Source of the DNA: Novosphingobium hassiacum
GTDB lineage: Bacteria; Pseudomonadota; Alphaproteobacteria; Sphingomonadales; Sphingomonadaceae
Direction of reading: 5' to 3'
Length of the DNA stretch: 59,801 nt
Assembly (NCBI RefSeq): GCF_014196055.1
Contig: NZ_JACICY010000014.1
Coordinates: 1-59,801, forward strand
Shown: piece by piece, positions 1 through 10,600 of the stretch
Layout of the letters: every line of letters begins with the position of its first letter
Numbering within the stretch: the first letter of the stretch is position 1
Made by a program: the position numbers and the translations under genes
The notes under the pieces: generated by a model
The model's database searches: none
Told to the model about the DNA's origin: nothing
Seen by the model: the letters and a program-made list of their open reading frames with translations, nothing else

Positions 1-230
1 GCCAGCGCCGTGCGCAACGTCTCCTGCGCCTTCTGCGGCCCGACCGACACCGCCACGATCTCGGTCACAACGCCCTTTTCCTTCAGGCGAATGGCCTCCT
101 CGACCGCGATCTCGTCGAACGGGTTCATGCTCATCTTCACATTCGCAAGATCGACACCCGAACCGTCCGCCTTCACCCGAGGCTTCACGTTATAGTCGAT
201 CACCCGCTTTACGCAGACCAGGGCTTTCAT
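1..230 (-). CDS. etfB: Electron transfer flavoprotein beta subunit, N-terminal 76 residues (cut by window start)
   Basis: The reverse strand encodes a protein starting MKALVCVKRVIDYNVKPRVK, with the stretch VKMSMNPFDEIAVEEAIRLK typical of EtfB. EtfB with EtfA forms the FAD/AMP-binding heterodimer that carries electrons from acyl-CoA and other dehydrogenases to ETF-ubiquinone oxidoreductase in the cytoplasm. The ATG at 228-230 is preceded by AGGAGAG at good spacing, so the start is firm. Only the N-terminal third of the usual ~250 residues is present. etfA would be expected just beyond the left edge in the same direction. A palindromic LiuR-type site lies about 50 bp upstream. Confidence 0.93.
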   Translation of the reverse strand, partial: MKALVCVKRVIDYNVKPRVKADGSGVDLANVKMSMNPFDEIAVEEAIRLKEKGVVTEIVAVSVGPQKAQETLRTAL

Positions 231-277
231 GTGCTCTCCTGAGATGGCTCACCAATTGTTGCGAGGACTATCTATCG

Positions 278-293
278 CTTACGTAAACGTCAA
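278..293. promoter_or_regulatory. LiuR-like (MerR-family) operator candidate upstream of etfB
   Basis: CTTACGTAAACGTCAA is an imperfect palindrome (reverse strand TTGACGT-TT-ACGTAAG). It resembles the motif described for LiuR-type regulators of branched-chain amino acid and fatty acid oxidation genes in Proteobacteria, and etf genes are known members of such regulons. It sits about 50 bp upstream of the etfB start. The site is seen; the regulator is inferred. Confidence 0.45.
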
Positions 294-356
294 CTAGCAA
301 AACGTGCGGGTGTGGGGGTGTTATCGCGGGTGCAAATGTTGCGAGCCGATCTAATG

Positions 357-400
357 ATGGAGGCCCACCCCCGGCCCCTCCCGCTTGCGGGAAGGGGGAA
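357..400. repeat. REP-like palindromic element, copy 1
   Basis: The core CCCCTCCCGCTTGCGGGAAGGGG can form a hairpin and is preceded by GGCCCACCCC. The reverse complement of this stretch is nearly identical to 6204-6244, so this is a dispersed repeat and not a gene-specific terminator. Confidence 0.75.
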
Positions 401-407
401 GAAGAAG

Positions 408-563
408 CGTTTCGCGCAGAGGCGCGGAGAGAAGGAGAGACGCAGAGGGGGCGACGAAAGAATGTCGGATTAACTATGCCGGGTTCGCAAGGCGACACTC
501 AGACTTCGCCGGACAATAGCTGTCTCCGCGCGCCCATCCCCTCTGCGTCTCCGCGCGAAACCC
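408..563. repeat. Second intergenic repeat family in inverted arrangement
   Basis: TTTCGCGCAGAGG at 410-422 and GACGCAGAGGGG at 439-450 recur in reverse complement as CCCCTCTGCGTCTCCGCGCGAAA around 537-560. The arms are about 90 bp apart, giving a long imperfect inverted repeat between etfB and sucC. I see no convincing gene in 231-635. Confidence 0.6.
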
Positions 564-585
564 TACTACCGCACCCGGACGCAAA

Positions 586-611
586 AGGGGCGCCGGTTCC
601 CCGACGCCCCT
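586..611 (-). terminator. Rho-independent terminator of sucC
   Basis: On the minus strand AGGGGCG - 12 nt - CGCCCCT is followed by TTTG. It begins about 25 nt after the sucC stop codon. Confidence 0.65.
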
Positions 612-635
612 GTGCAGTTTGCGAATACGCCGGCG

Positions 636-1835
636 TCAGGCGACGGCGCGGACTTCGGCGACGATCTTCTTGGCGGCATCGCCCAGGTCGTTGGCAGCGA
701 CGATCGGCAGACCGGAGTTGGCCAGGATGTCCTTGCCCTGCTGGACGTTGGTGCCTTCGAGGCGGACGACGAGGGGAACCTGCAGGTTCACTTCCTTGGC
801 TGCGGCGACGATGCCCTCAGCGATGATGTCGCACTTCATGATCCCGCCGAAGATGTTGACGAGAATGCCCTTCACCGCAGGGTCCTTGAGAATGATCTTG
901 AACGCGGCGGTGACCTTTTCCTTGTTTGCGCCGCCGCCGACGTCGAGGAAGTTGGCCGGGAATTCGCCGTTCAGCTTGATGATGTCCATCGTCGCCATGG
1001 CAAGGCCTGCGCCGTTGACCATGCAGCCAATGTTGCCGTCGAGCTTGATGTAGGCAAGGTCGTACTTGCTGGCTTCGATTTCGGCCGGATCTTCCTCGGT
1101 CTCGTCGCGCAGCGCGAAGACATCGGGGTGGCGATAGAGCGAGTTCGAATCGAAGCTCATCTTGGTGTCGAGGACGAGCAGGTTGCCGTCTTTCGTTTCC
1201 ACCAGCGGGTTGATCTCGAGCATGTCGCAATCGAGCGCGACGAACGCATTGTAGAGCTGCTCGGCGATCTTGGCGGCCTGCTTGTTGAGGTCACCCGACA
1301 GGTTCAGCGCGAAGCCGACGGCGCGGCCGTGGTGCGGCATGAAGCCTTCGACCGGATCGATCACGATGGTGGCGATCTTCTCGGGCGTGGAGTGAGCGAC
1401 TTCCTCGATGTCCATGCCGCCTTCGGTCGACACGATCAGCGCGATGCGGCTGGTGCCACGATCGACGACCATCGACAGGTAATATTCCTTGGCGATATCG
1501 ACGCCGTCGGTGACATAGAGGCGGTTGACCTGCTTGCCCGCTTCACCGGTCTGGATGGTGACGAGGGTGTTGCCGAGCATTTCCTTGGCGAATTCTTCGA
1601 CTTCCTCAATGCTCTTGGCCAGGCGCACGCCGCCCTTGGCATCGGGGCCGAGTTCCTTGAACTTGCCCTTGCCGCGGCCACCCGCGTGGATCTGCGCCTT
1701 CACGACGTACAGGGGCCCGGGGAGCTGCTTGGCTGCCGCGACAGCTTCCTCGACGGTCAGCGCCGCGATGCCTGCGGGAATGCCGACGCCGAACTTGGCC
1801 AGCAGTTCTTTGCCCTGATATTCGTGAACGTTCAT
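636..1835 (-). CDS. sucC: Succinyl-CoA synthetase (ADP-forming) subunit beta
   Basis: 399 residues, normal for the family, starting MNVHEYQGKELLAKFGVGIP. SucC carries the ATP-grasp nucleotide-binding domain in the N-terminal ~240 residues and the ligase-CoA domain after it. It pairs with SucD to convert succinyl-CoA to succinate with substrate-level phosphorylation in the TCA cycle. Diagnostic stretches are HAGGRGKGKFKELG near residue 50, DGNIGCMVNGAGLAMATMD and GGGANKEKV in the middle, and NIFGGIMKCD near residue 320. The ATG at 1833-1835 gives the standard N-terminus. sucD is not next to it in this window: the adjacent genes are etfB and a divergent phosphatase gene. Confidence 0.97.
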   Translation of the reverse strand: MNVHEYQGKELLAKFGVGIPAGIAALTVEEAVAAAKQLPGPLYVVKAQIHAGGRGKGKFKELGPDAKGGVRLAKSIEEVEEFAKEMLGNTLVTIQTGEAGKQVNRLYVTDGVDIAKEYYLSMVVDRGTSRIALIVSTEGGMDIEEVAHSTPEKIATIVIDPVEGFMPHHGRAVGFALNLSGDLNKQAAKIAEQLYNAFVALDCDMLEINPLVETKDGNLLVLDTKMSFDSNSLYRHPDVFALRDETEEDPAEIEASKYDLAYIKLDGNIGCMVNGAGLAMATMDIIKLNGEFPANFLDVGGGANKEKVTAAFKIILKDPAVKGILVNIFGGIMKCDIIAEGIVAAAKEVNLQVPLVVRLEGTNVQQGKDILANSGLPIVAANDLGDAAKKIVAEVRAVA

Positions 1836-2021
1836 GCGTGTTCCCCGCTATGCGATGCCCTCGAGTGAGAGCCACCGGCGCGCCGCACTGGCGCTATGAG
1901 TCGGGACGCCTAAAGCACAGCGTGGCAGGCTTGAAAAGGGGCGACTATGCCCCGCCTGACCAAAGTAGGGGGCTGCAGACGCTTGCGTGCGCGGCACGAA
2001 GCGACCAACTGTCGAAAGCAT

Positions 2022-2798
2022 ATGATCGACCACGACCGCCTTCACCAGATCGTCCGCGAAGCAGGAGCCATGGCGCTGGCGACGTGGCCGGGGCACGGCC
2101 ACGCGCTGAACGTGTGGGAAAAGACGCCGGGCAGCCCGGTGTGCGACGCCGATCTGGCGGTGGACGGCTTCCTCAAGCGCGAACTGGGCGACTTGCTGCC
2201 CGCGGCGGGCTGGCTGTCCGAGGAGACGGTGGACCATCCCGAGCGGCTGGGTCGGGGGCTGTGCTGGCTGGTCGATCCGATCGACGGGACGCGCGATTTC
2301 GTGCGCGGGCGACCGGGCTGGTCGGTTTCGGTGGCGCTGGTCAGCGAAGGCAAGCCGTTGCTAGGGGTGCTGAGCGCGCCTGCGCGGGGCGAATACTGGT
2401 CGGCGATTGCGGGACAGGGTGCCACGCGCAACGGATTGCCGCTGGTCGCGAGCAGCAGGACGCAGCTTGGGGGTGCGCGTGTGCCTGCCGACAGCCTCCC
2501 ACGCGTCGATTCCGACCTGGTGACGGTGGACAAGCCCAACTCGATCGCGCTGCGCATCGCGATGGTCGGCGCGGACGAGGCCGACCTGCTTGCCACGCTG
2601 CGCTGGGGGTTCGAGTGGGACATCGCGGCGGCGGCATTGATCGCGCGTGAGGCCGGAGCGGCAGTGTCCGACGCGTTCGGTCGGCCGATCTCGTTCAACA
2701 AGCGTGATCCGCGCGCGTTCGGACTGCTCGTTACCGCCCCAGCGATTCACGAGGCGGCGATTGCGCGGATTGCGGATCGCGCGGCGAAGCTGGCGTGA
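2022..2798 (+). CDS. cysQ: 3'(2'),5'-bisphosphate nucleotidase CysQ / inositol monophosphatase-family enzyme
   Basis: 258 residues. The family signature motifs are clear: an acidic SEE near residue 69, WLVDPIDGTRDF near residue 86 (the DPIDGT metal-binding motif) and WDIAAAALIAREAGA near residue 205 (second metal-binding motif). The family hydrolyses phosphate monoesters with Mg2+. CysQ members remove the 3'-phosphate of PAP(S) from sulfate assimilation and others act on inositol-1-phosphate, and sequence alone favours CysQ. I chose the ATG at 2022 because the preceding 25 codons lack family similarity and the usual N-terminal helix starts at MIDHDRLHQIV. It ends 4 nt from the convergent aldo/keto reductase gene. 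Confidence 0.85.
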   Translation: MIDHDRLHQIVREAGAMALATWPGHGHALNVWEKTPGSPVCDADLAVDGFLKRELGDLLPAAGWLSEETVDHPERLGRGLCWLVDPIDGTRDFVRGRPGWSVSVALVSEGKPLLGVLSAPARGEYWSAIAGQGATRNGLPLVASSRTQLGGARVPADSLPRVDSDLVTVDKPNSIALRIAMVGADEADLLATLRWGFEWDIAAAALIAREAGAAVSDAFGRPISFNKRDPRAFGLLVTAPAIHEAAIARIADRAAKLA

Positions 2799-2802
2799 GC
2801 GC

Positions 2803-3801
2803 TTACGCGAAATCTTCGGTGTCGATCGTGGGGAGCATGGCGGCAGCGTAGCGCGGGCCGGCGACGGTCTGCTGATTGATCAGGGCATCGACCTCGGCAG
2901 AGACGGCAGAGGGGATTTCCCAGCCCCAGCGTGCGATGTTTTCTTCGAGGTGCGCGGCATTGGCCGTGCCGGGGATGGTGACCAAATGATCGCCGCGTGA
3001 CAGCACCCACGCAAGCGACAGTTGCGCCGGGGTGACGCTTTCGCGAGCGGCGATGGCGTTGAATTGTTCCACCAGCGCGAGGTTCCTGGGCCAGTTATCC
3101 GCACTGAAGCGGGGCATCGCGCGGCGGATGTCCTTTTCCGGCAGCGCAGCGGGATCGCTGACGCCGTTGGCGAGGACGCCGCGCGCGACCGGCGAGAACG
3201 CGACGAACGTCGTGCCGAGTTCACGGCAGGCGTCGAGCACGGCGATTTCGGCCTGGCGCGTCCACGGCGAGTATTCGGTCTGCATAGCGGCGATGGGGTG
3301 GACGGCGGCCGCCTTGCGCAGGGTGTCGGCCGACATCTCGGACAGGCCAATCGCGCCGATCTTGCCCTCCTTGACCAGCTCGGCCATCGCGCCCACCGAA
3401 TCCTCGATCGGCACCGTAAAATCACGGCGGTGCATGTAGTAAAGATCGATGTGGTCAGTCTGGAGCAGCTTCAGCGACACTTCGAGTTCGCGACGGATGG
3501 TATCGGGATGGCAATCGATGCCGCGCTTTTCGCCGCTGGCGAAGATGCCCATCTTCGAGGCGAGAAACACCTTGTCGCGGCGCGCTCCCTTGAGGGCGGT
3601 GCCGACCTGCGTTTCGTTGTGACCCAGGCCGTAAAGACGTGCGGTATCGAAGTGGTCGTAGCCGATATCCACCGCGCGCTGGAGCAGGCGCACGCCATCC
3701 GCGTCGCTCGGGCGGTTGCCATAGGCCCAGCTGAGCGACATGCAGCCGAGGCCGACGGGATTGATCGAGCGCCCGTTGATTGCGCGGCGTTGAAGCGGCA
3801 T
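2803..3801 (-). CDS. Aldo/keto reductase
   Basis: 332 residues with a TIM-barrel AKR layout: VGLGCMSLSWAYG at the N-terminus, FDTARLYGLGHNE containing catalytic Asp and Tyr near residue 55, KVFLASKMGIF with the catalytic Lys, and DLYYMHRRD containing the catalytic His. GTANAAHLEENI near the C-terminus is the NADPH-phosphate-binding region. It reduces carbonyls with NADPH; the substrate cannot be told. An ATG at 3813 is also possible, but the ATG at 3801 has GGAG six bases before it and matches relatives better. It is not in an operon; a small inverted repeat lies about 60 bp upstream. Confidence 0.9.
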   Translation of the reverse strand: MPLQRRAINGRSINPVGLGCMSLSWAYGNRPSDADGVRLLQRAVDIGYDHFDTARLYGLGHNETQVGTALKGARRDKVFLASKMGIFASGEKRGIDCHPDTIRRELEVSLKLLQTDHIDLYYMHRRDFTVPIEDSVGAMAELVKEGKIGAIGLSEMSADTLRKAAAVHPIAAMQTEYSPWTRQAEIAVLDACRELGTTFVAFSPVARGVLANGVSDPAALPEKDIRRAMPRFSADNWPRNLALVEQFNAIAARESVTPAQLSLAWVLSRGDHLVTIPGTANAAHLEENIARWGWEIPSAVSAEVDALINQQTVAGPRYAAAMLPTIDTEDFA

Positions 3802-3859
3802 GCGTTTCTCCATGAATGCGCTGCCGATGCCAGCGCGGAGCCGCGACGGTCAACCGCGA

Positions 3860-3874
3860 ATGTACGCTGTACAT
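3860..3874. promoter_or_regulatory. Inverted repeat upstream of the aldo/keto reductase
   Basis: ATGTAC-GCT-GTACAT is a perfect 6-bp inverted repeat with a 3-bp centre, about 60 bp before the aldo/keto reductase start. It may be an operator for that gene. No regulator gene is adjacent. Confidence 0.3.
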
Positions 3875-3879
3875 AGCAA

Positions 3880-3909
3880 ACGGCGCCGCTCCGGTGAAAG
3901 CGACGCCGT
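3880..3909 (-). terminator. Probable terminator of the OmpA-lipoprotein gene
   Basis: On the minus strand ACGGCG-TC-GCT...AGC-GG-CGCCGT is followed by TTTG, about 20 nt after the stop codon of the gene at 3930-4622. The stem is interrupted, so this is a moderate call. Confidence 0.4.
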
Positions 3910-3929
3910 CTGCGTGTGATCAGTCGGGC

Positions 3930-4622
3930 TTACTGACCGCGGCGAGCCGCGTTCACGTCATCCTGGCTGATCGGCACGATCTTGATTTCGACCCGGCGGT
4001 TGGCCGAGCGGCCCTGTTCGGTGTCGTTCGACGCAATCGGCTGGGTTTCGCCATAGCCCTGGCTGCGGATACGGGCATAACCGACGCCGCGCGATGTCAG
4101 GTAATCGGCAACGGCGCGGGCGCGACGTTCCGACAGCGCCTGGTTGTACGAATCCGAACCGGTCGAATCAGTGTGGCCGTAAACGTCGATCAGCGAGTTC
4201 GGGTACTGCACGAGCGACTGAGCAACGCGATCGAGGGTTGCACCGAACGCCGGCTTCACGGTCGAGCTGTCGGTATCGAAGGTGACGCCGTTGGGCAGGT
4301 TGACGAGGATCGCCTGGCCGCCATCGGTTTCGGACACGTCGATGCCGCTACCAGCGGTCTGTTCGCGCAGTTCGCGAATCTGCTTGTCCTTCTGGTAGCC
4401 GATCACGCCGCCCGCGACACCGCCGATGCCAGCGCCGACGATGCGACCGGTCGAGCCGCCGATAAGGCCGCCGAGCAGGGCACCACCGAGCGCGCCGACG
4501 CCGCCACCGATTGCGGTGCGCGATACCTTGCGTTCACCCGTGTTGGGATCGGTGACGCAGGCAGACAGACTGACCAGCGAAACGGCGCAGAGGCCCGACA
4601 TCATAACACGACGAATTTTCAT
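3930..4622 (-). CDS. OmpA-family peptidoglycan-associated lipoprotein with glycine zipper
   Basis: 230 residues. An N-terminal signal ends in the lipobox LSAC with Cys22 as the predicted lipidated residue. A glycine-rich zipper (GGGVGALGGALLGGLIGG, residues ~39-78) follows. An OmpA C-terminal domain fills residues ~105-225, with FDTDSSTVKP, YGHTDSTGSDSYN and LSERRARAVADYL, the Asp and Arg that contact peptidoglycan. It should be anchored in the outer membrane and bind the cell wall, stabilising the envelope. It resembles the YiaD group and is not the Pal of a Tol operon: no Tol genes are adjacent here. It stands alone and is divergent from the CNNM/CorC gene. Confidence 0.9.
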   Translation of the reverse strand: MKIRRVMMSGLCAVSLVSLSACVTDPNTGERKVSRTAIGGGVGALGGALLGGLIGGSTGRIVGAGIGGVAGGVIGYQKDKQIRELREQTAGSGIDVSETDGGQAILVNLPNGVTFDTDSSTVKPAFGATLDRVAQSLVQYPNSLIDVYGHTDSTGSDSYNQALSERRARAVADYLTSRGVGYARIRSQGYGETQPIASNDTEQGRSANRRVEIKIVPISQDDVNAARRGQ

Positions 4623-4710
4623 AACCTGTCCCCTTGAATCAGCATCCCGAGACGACCTTATGCAACGGTTTGCCGCTTTGACAGTTCAGATAAGCCCGAT
4701 TCGACTGAAC

Positions 4711-4728
4711 GGTTCCCGAACGGGAACC
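4711..4728. promoter_or_regulatory. Perfect palindrome in the divergent promoter region
   Basis: GGTTCCCG-AA-CGGGAACC, a perfect 8-bp inverted repeat, lies between the divergent OmpA-lipoprotein gene (start 4622) and the CNNM/CorC gene (GTG 4789). Position and symmetry suggest an operator; it has no T-tract. Confidence 0.4.
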
Positions 4729-4788
4729 ACATGAGCGCGGCATTCGCTTGCTATCGCCTTTACAGGCAAATCTGCTACAGGCGCGATT

Positions 4789-6111
4789 GTGACACCTTAT
4801 CCCTGGTCAGACGTATTCATCATTCTGGGCCTCGTTTTGCTCAACGGCCTGTTTTCCATGTCGGAACTGGCGATCGTCTCGGCGCGCACATCGCGCCTGA
4901 AGGTCGCCGCCGAGGATGGCAGCAAGGGCGCGAAAGTCGCGATCGAGCTGGCGGCCGACCCTGGTAAATTTCTTTCGACGGTCCAGATCGGCATTACGCT
5001 GGTCGGGATCATTGCCGGTGCCTATTCCGGGTCGAGCCTTGGCGGACCGACAGCGGAGCGCCTCCTGGCGTGGGGATTGCCAGAGCGATTCGCCGACAAC
5101 GCCGGGTTCATCATCGTCATCGCGATCACCACCTACCTGAGCCTTGTGGTGGGCGAATTGGTGCCCAAACAACTGGCGCTGCGCGCAGCGGAACCGATCG
5201 CGAAGATCGCTGCGCCAGCGATGCTGCTGATGTCCAAGGTGACCGCGCCGTTCGTTTGGACGCTGGACAAATCGTCGGGACTGCTGATCCGGATGATGGG
5301 CCTCAAACATGGCACCGATCAGGAGGTGACCGCCGAAGAACTGCACATGATCTTTGCCGAGGCCACGCGATCTGGCGTGATCGAGGAAGAAGAGCGCGCG
5401 CTGATGAGCGGTATCATGCGGCTGGCCGAACGACCGGTGCGCGAGGTGATGACCCCGCGAACCGAATTGCACTGGATCGAGCGCCGCGCGCCGGAAGCCG
5501 AGCTGCGCGCCGCGATCGAGGATAGCCCGCATTCGCTGCTGTTGGTGGCCGACGGTTCGGTCGACAAGATCGTCGGCGTGGTCAAGGTGCGCGACGTGCT
5601 GTCCACGCTGTTGCGCGGGCGCAAGGTTCAGTTGGGACGGCTGATGAAAAAGCCCGCGATCGTGCCCGACCAGCTCGACACGATGGACGCTTTGACCATG
5701 ATCCAACAGGCGCAAGTCGCGATTGCGCTCGTGCATGACGAGTATGGGCATCTCGAGGGCATCGTGACGCCGGCCGATCTTCTCGCCGCGATTGCGGGCA
5801 ATTTCGTCGGCCATGGCGATGCGGGCGATGAGCCAATGATCGTCGAGCGCGAGGACGGATCGCTGCTGATTTCGGGCGCGCTGCCCGCCGATGCACTCGC
5901 CGACCGGCTGGGCCTCGACCTGCCCGATGATCGGGAATTCGCGACAACGGCGGGGTTCTGCCTGTCGGTGTTGAAGCGGCTTCCGGGTGAAGGCGAGCAC
6001 TTCCACGATCAGGGCTGGCGATTCGAGGTCGTCGACATGGACGGGCGCAAGATCGACAAGCTGCTGGTGTGCCGGAGCAAAGCTGCGCCGGTGGTTGAGG
6101 TCGAAGGGTAG
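4789..6111 (+). CDS. CNNM/CorC-family (DUF21-CBS) membrane protein, 'hemolysin family'
   Basis: 440 residues with the order DUF21 membrane domain (about residues 5-185), a CBS pair (VREVMTPRTELHWI to about residue 330) and a C-terminal CorC/HlyC domain (about 345-432). DUF21/CNNM proteins are linked to Mg2+/Co2+ efflux, and the 'hemolysin' name is historical. Four hydrophobic segments precede the acidic EEEERALMSGIMRLAERPV linker. The start is a GTG giving MTPYPWSDVFIIL, placing the first membrane segment at the N-terminus. It is divergent from the OmpA lipoprotein, with a palindrome in the shared control region. Confidence 0.88.
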   Translation: MTPYPWSDVFIILGLVLLNGLFSMSELAIVSARTSRLKVAAEDGSKGAKVAIELAADPGKFLSTVQIGITLVGIIAGAYSGSSLGGPTAERLLAWGLPERFADNAGFIIVIAITTYLSLVVGELVPKQLALRAAEPIAKIAAPAMLLMSKVTAPFVWTLDKSSGLLIRMMGLKHGTDQEVTAEELHMIFAEATRSGVIEEEERALMSGIMRLAERPVREVMTPRTELHWIERRAPEAELRAAIEDSPHSLLLVADGSVDKIVGVVKVRDVLSTLLRGRKVQLGRLMKKPAIVPDQLDTMDALTMIQQAQVAIALVHDEYGHLEGIVTPADLLAAIAGNFVGHGDAGDEPMIVEREDGSLLISGALPADALADRLGLDLPDDREFATTAGFCLSVLKRLPGEGEHFHDQGWRFEVVDMDGRKIDKLLVCRSKAAPVVEVEG

Positions 6112-6117
6112 GCATTT

Positions 6118-6244
6118 GCCCACCCCGCTGCGACTAAGTTCGCCTTCGGCTCTCTAAGTCTCGCGGCCCTCCCGCGAGCGGGAGGGCGTAACGTCGAATT
6201 GTACTTCCCCCCTCCCGCTTGCGGGAGGAGTCGGGGGTGGGCCT
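6118..6244. repeat. REP-like pair in inverted arrangement (BIME-like)
   Basis: Two palindromes, CCCTCCCGCGAGCGGGAGGG near 6170-6190 and CCTCCCGCTTGCGGGAGG near 6211-6228, are bracketed by GCCCACCCC on the left and GGGGGTGGGCC on the right. The right half is the reverse complement of 357-400 with few changes. It lies between convergent genes and could also end both transcripts. Confidence 0.75.
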
Positions 6245-6250
6245 ATCCGT

Positions 6251-7684
<1,434 letters not shown>

Positions 7685-7697
7685 TGCAATTGAACCT

Positions 7698-10600
7698 TTA
7701 TTCGGCCGCGACGGAGGCGGCTTCGAGGCGCTCGGCCTCCATCTGGCGCAGGGCGCGTGCATAGTCGCGCGGCATGACCTTGACGAATTTGGGCAGGGCA
7801 TCCGCCCAGTTGTCGAGGATTTCGCGCGCGCGCCTGCTGCCGGTATAGAGATGGTGACGTTCGATCAGGACGCGCAGACGTTCTGCATCGTGACGTAGCA
7901 TGTCGCCCATGCCGTAGTCGTAGACATCGACGCCACGCTGCTGCGGCCGGCCGGTGCCGTCCTCGTCGTCACGCTCTGCCGAGACAGGCGAGAGGTCGAC
8001 CATCGCCTTGTTGGCAAGATCGGCAAAGTTGCCGTCCACGTCATAAACGTACGCAACGCCGCCCGACATGCCCGCTGCGAAGTTCCGGCCGGTCTTGCCC
8101 AGCACCGCAACGACACCGCCAGTCATGTATTCACAGCCATGATCGCCGGTGCCTTCGACCACCGCGACGGCGCCCGAATTGCGGACGGCAAAGCGTTCAC
8201 CGGCAACGCCGTTGAAGTAGGCCTCGCCCGCGATTGCGCCGTAGAGCACGGTGTTGCCGACGATGATGTTCTCTGCCGGATCGCGTTCGACATGCGCCGG
8301 AGGGCGCACGATCACGCGGCCGCCTGAGAGGCCCTTGCCGACATAGTCGTTGGCATCGCCCACCAGATCGAGCGTGACGCCGTGCGCGACGAAAGCGCCG
8401 AACGACTGCCCGGCCACGCCCTTGAACGAGACGTGGACCGTGTTGTCGGGCAGGCCCTTGTGACCGTGCTTGCGCGCGATTTCGCCCGAGAGCATCGCGC
8501 CGACCGTGCGGTTGACGTTGATCACGGTGCGTTCGAGGCGGACTGCCTGCCCGCTTTCGAGCGCAGCCGCGCTGGCCTTGATCAGGTCCTGATCGAGCGC
8601 GGCTTCGAGGCCGTGATCCTGCGTGCCGCTCCAGTTGAGGGTGGTGCCCTCGACCGGTTCGACGCGATGGAGCAGCTTCGACAGGTCGATGCCTTCGAGC
8701 TTCCAGTGATGGATCGCCTTGTTGGTATCGAGCCGATCGACCCGCCCAACCATCTCGGCGACGGTGCGGAAGCCCATTTCGGCCATGATCGCGCGCAATT
8801 CTTCGGCAACGAAGAAGAAGTAGTTGATCACGTGTTCCGGCTGGCCGGTGAAGCGCGCGCGCAGGACAGGGTCCTGCGTGGCAACGCCGACAGGGCAGGT
8901 GTTCAGATGGCACTTGCGCATCATGATGCAGCCGGCCGCGATCAGCGGCGCGGTGGCAAAGCCGAATTCATCGGCACCGAGCAACGCGGCCACGGCCACG
9001 TCGCGACCTGTACGGATGCCGCCATCGGCCTGGACACAGATGCGGCTGCGCAAGTTGTTGAGCAGCAGCGTCTGCTGGGTTTCGGCAAGGCCGATTTCCC
9101 ACGGTGATCCGGCGTGCGTCAAAGATGTCAGCGGCGATGCGCCGGTGCCGCCTTCGTAGCCCGAAATGGTCACGTGATCGGCGCGCGCCTTGGACACGCC
9201 TGCAGCGACCGTGCCGACGCCGACTTCGGACACCAGTTTGACCGAGATACGCGCGCGGGTGTTCACGTTCTTGAGATCGTGAATGAGCTGCGCGAGGTCT
9301 TCGATCGAGTAGATATCGTGATGCGGCGGGGGCGAGATCAGGCCGACGCCGGGGGTGGAGTGGCGGGTCTTGCCGATGGTCTTGTCGACCTTGTCGCCCG
9401 GAAGCTGGCCACCTTCACCGGGCTTTGCGCCCTGCGCCATCTTGATCTGCACGTCGTCGGCGTTGACGAGATATTCCGCCGTCACGCCAAAGCGGCCCGA
9501 GGCGACCTGCTTGATCGCCGAGCGCATCGAATCGCCATTGGCCATCGGCGTGAAGCGTGCCGGGTCCTCGCCGCCCTCACCCGTGTTCGACTTGCCGCCG
9601 ATGCGGTTCATCGCGACGGCGAGCGTGGTGTGCGCTTCCCACGAGATCGAGCCGTAGCTCATCGCGCCGGTGGCGAAGCGCTTGACGATGTCTGCGGCCG
9701 GTTCGACCTCATCGATCGAAATCGCCTGATCGGCCTTCTTCAGTTCGAGCAACCCGCGGATGGTCAGCTGGCGCTCGGACTGGTTGTTGATCGATTCAGC
9801 GAACTCGGCGTACTTTTCGGACGTGTTACCGCGCACCGCGTGCTGCAGGTTGGCGATGTTCGATGCGGTCCAGGCGTGTTCCTCACCGCGCAGGCGCAGC
9901 TGGTACATGCCGCCGACGTCGAGCATCTTCTTGTAGATCGGGTTATCGCCATAGGCCGTGGCGTGACGGCGCACGGTTTCTTCGGCGATCTGGCGCAGGC
10001 CGACGCCTTCGATGCTGGTGGCAGTGCCGGTGAAGTACTTGTCGACGAACGCGGTGGACAGGCCGACCGCGTCGAAGATCTGCGCGCCGCAGTACGACTG
10101 GTAGGTCGAGATGCCCATCTTGGACATGACCTTGAGGATGCCCTTGCCGATCGCCTTGATATAGTTCTTCTTGACGTCCTTGGTGCCGAGCGGAAGCTCC
10201 TTGGCGACGCGGATCTGTTCAAGCGTTTCGAACGCGAGATAGGGATTGATCGCTTCGGCGCCGTACCCTGCGAGCACGCAGAAGTGGTGCACTTCGCGCG
10301 CTTCGCCGGTTTCGACGACAAGGCCGGTCTGCATGCGCAGGCCCTGCCGGACGAGGTGCTGGTGTACCGCCGCCGTGGCGAGCGCGGCCGGCATCGCGAT
10401 GCGATGCTCGTTCTGGCTGCGGTCCGACAGGATCAGGATGTTCTTGTCGGCCAGCACGGCTTCGGTTGCCGCCCAGCACATTTCCTTGATCGCCATTTCG
10501 AGGCCATCGGCCCCGGCAGCAGCGTCCCAGGTGGTGTCAATCGTGGCGGTACGGAACGCGCCGTCGAGCGCCGCTTCGACCGAGCGAATCTTGGCGACTT

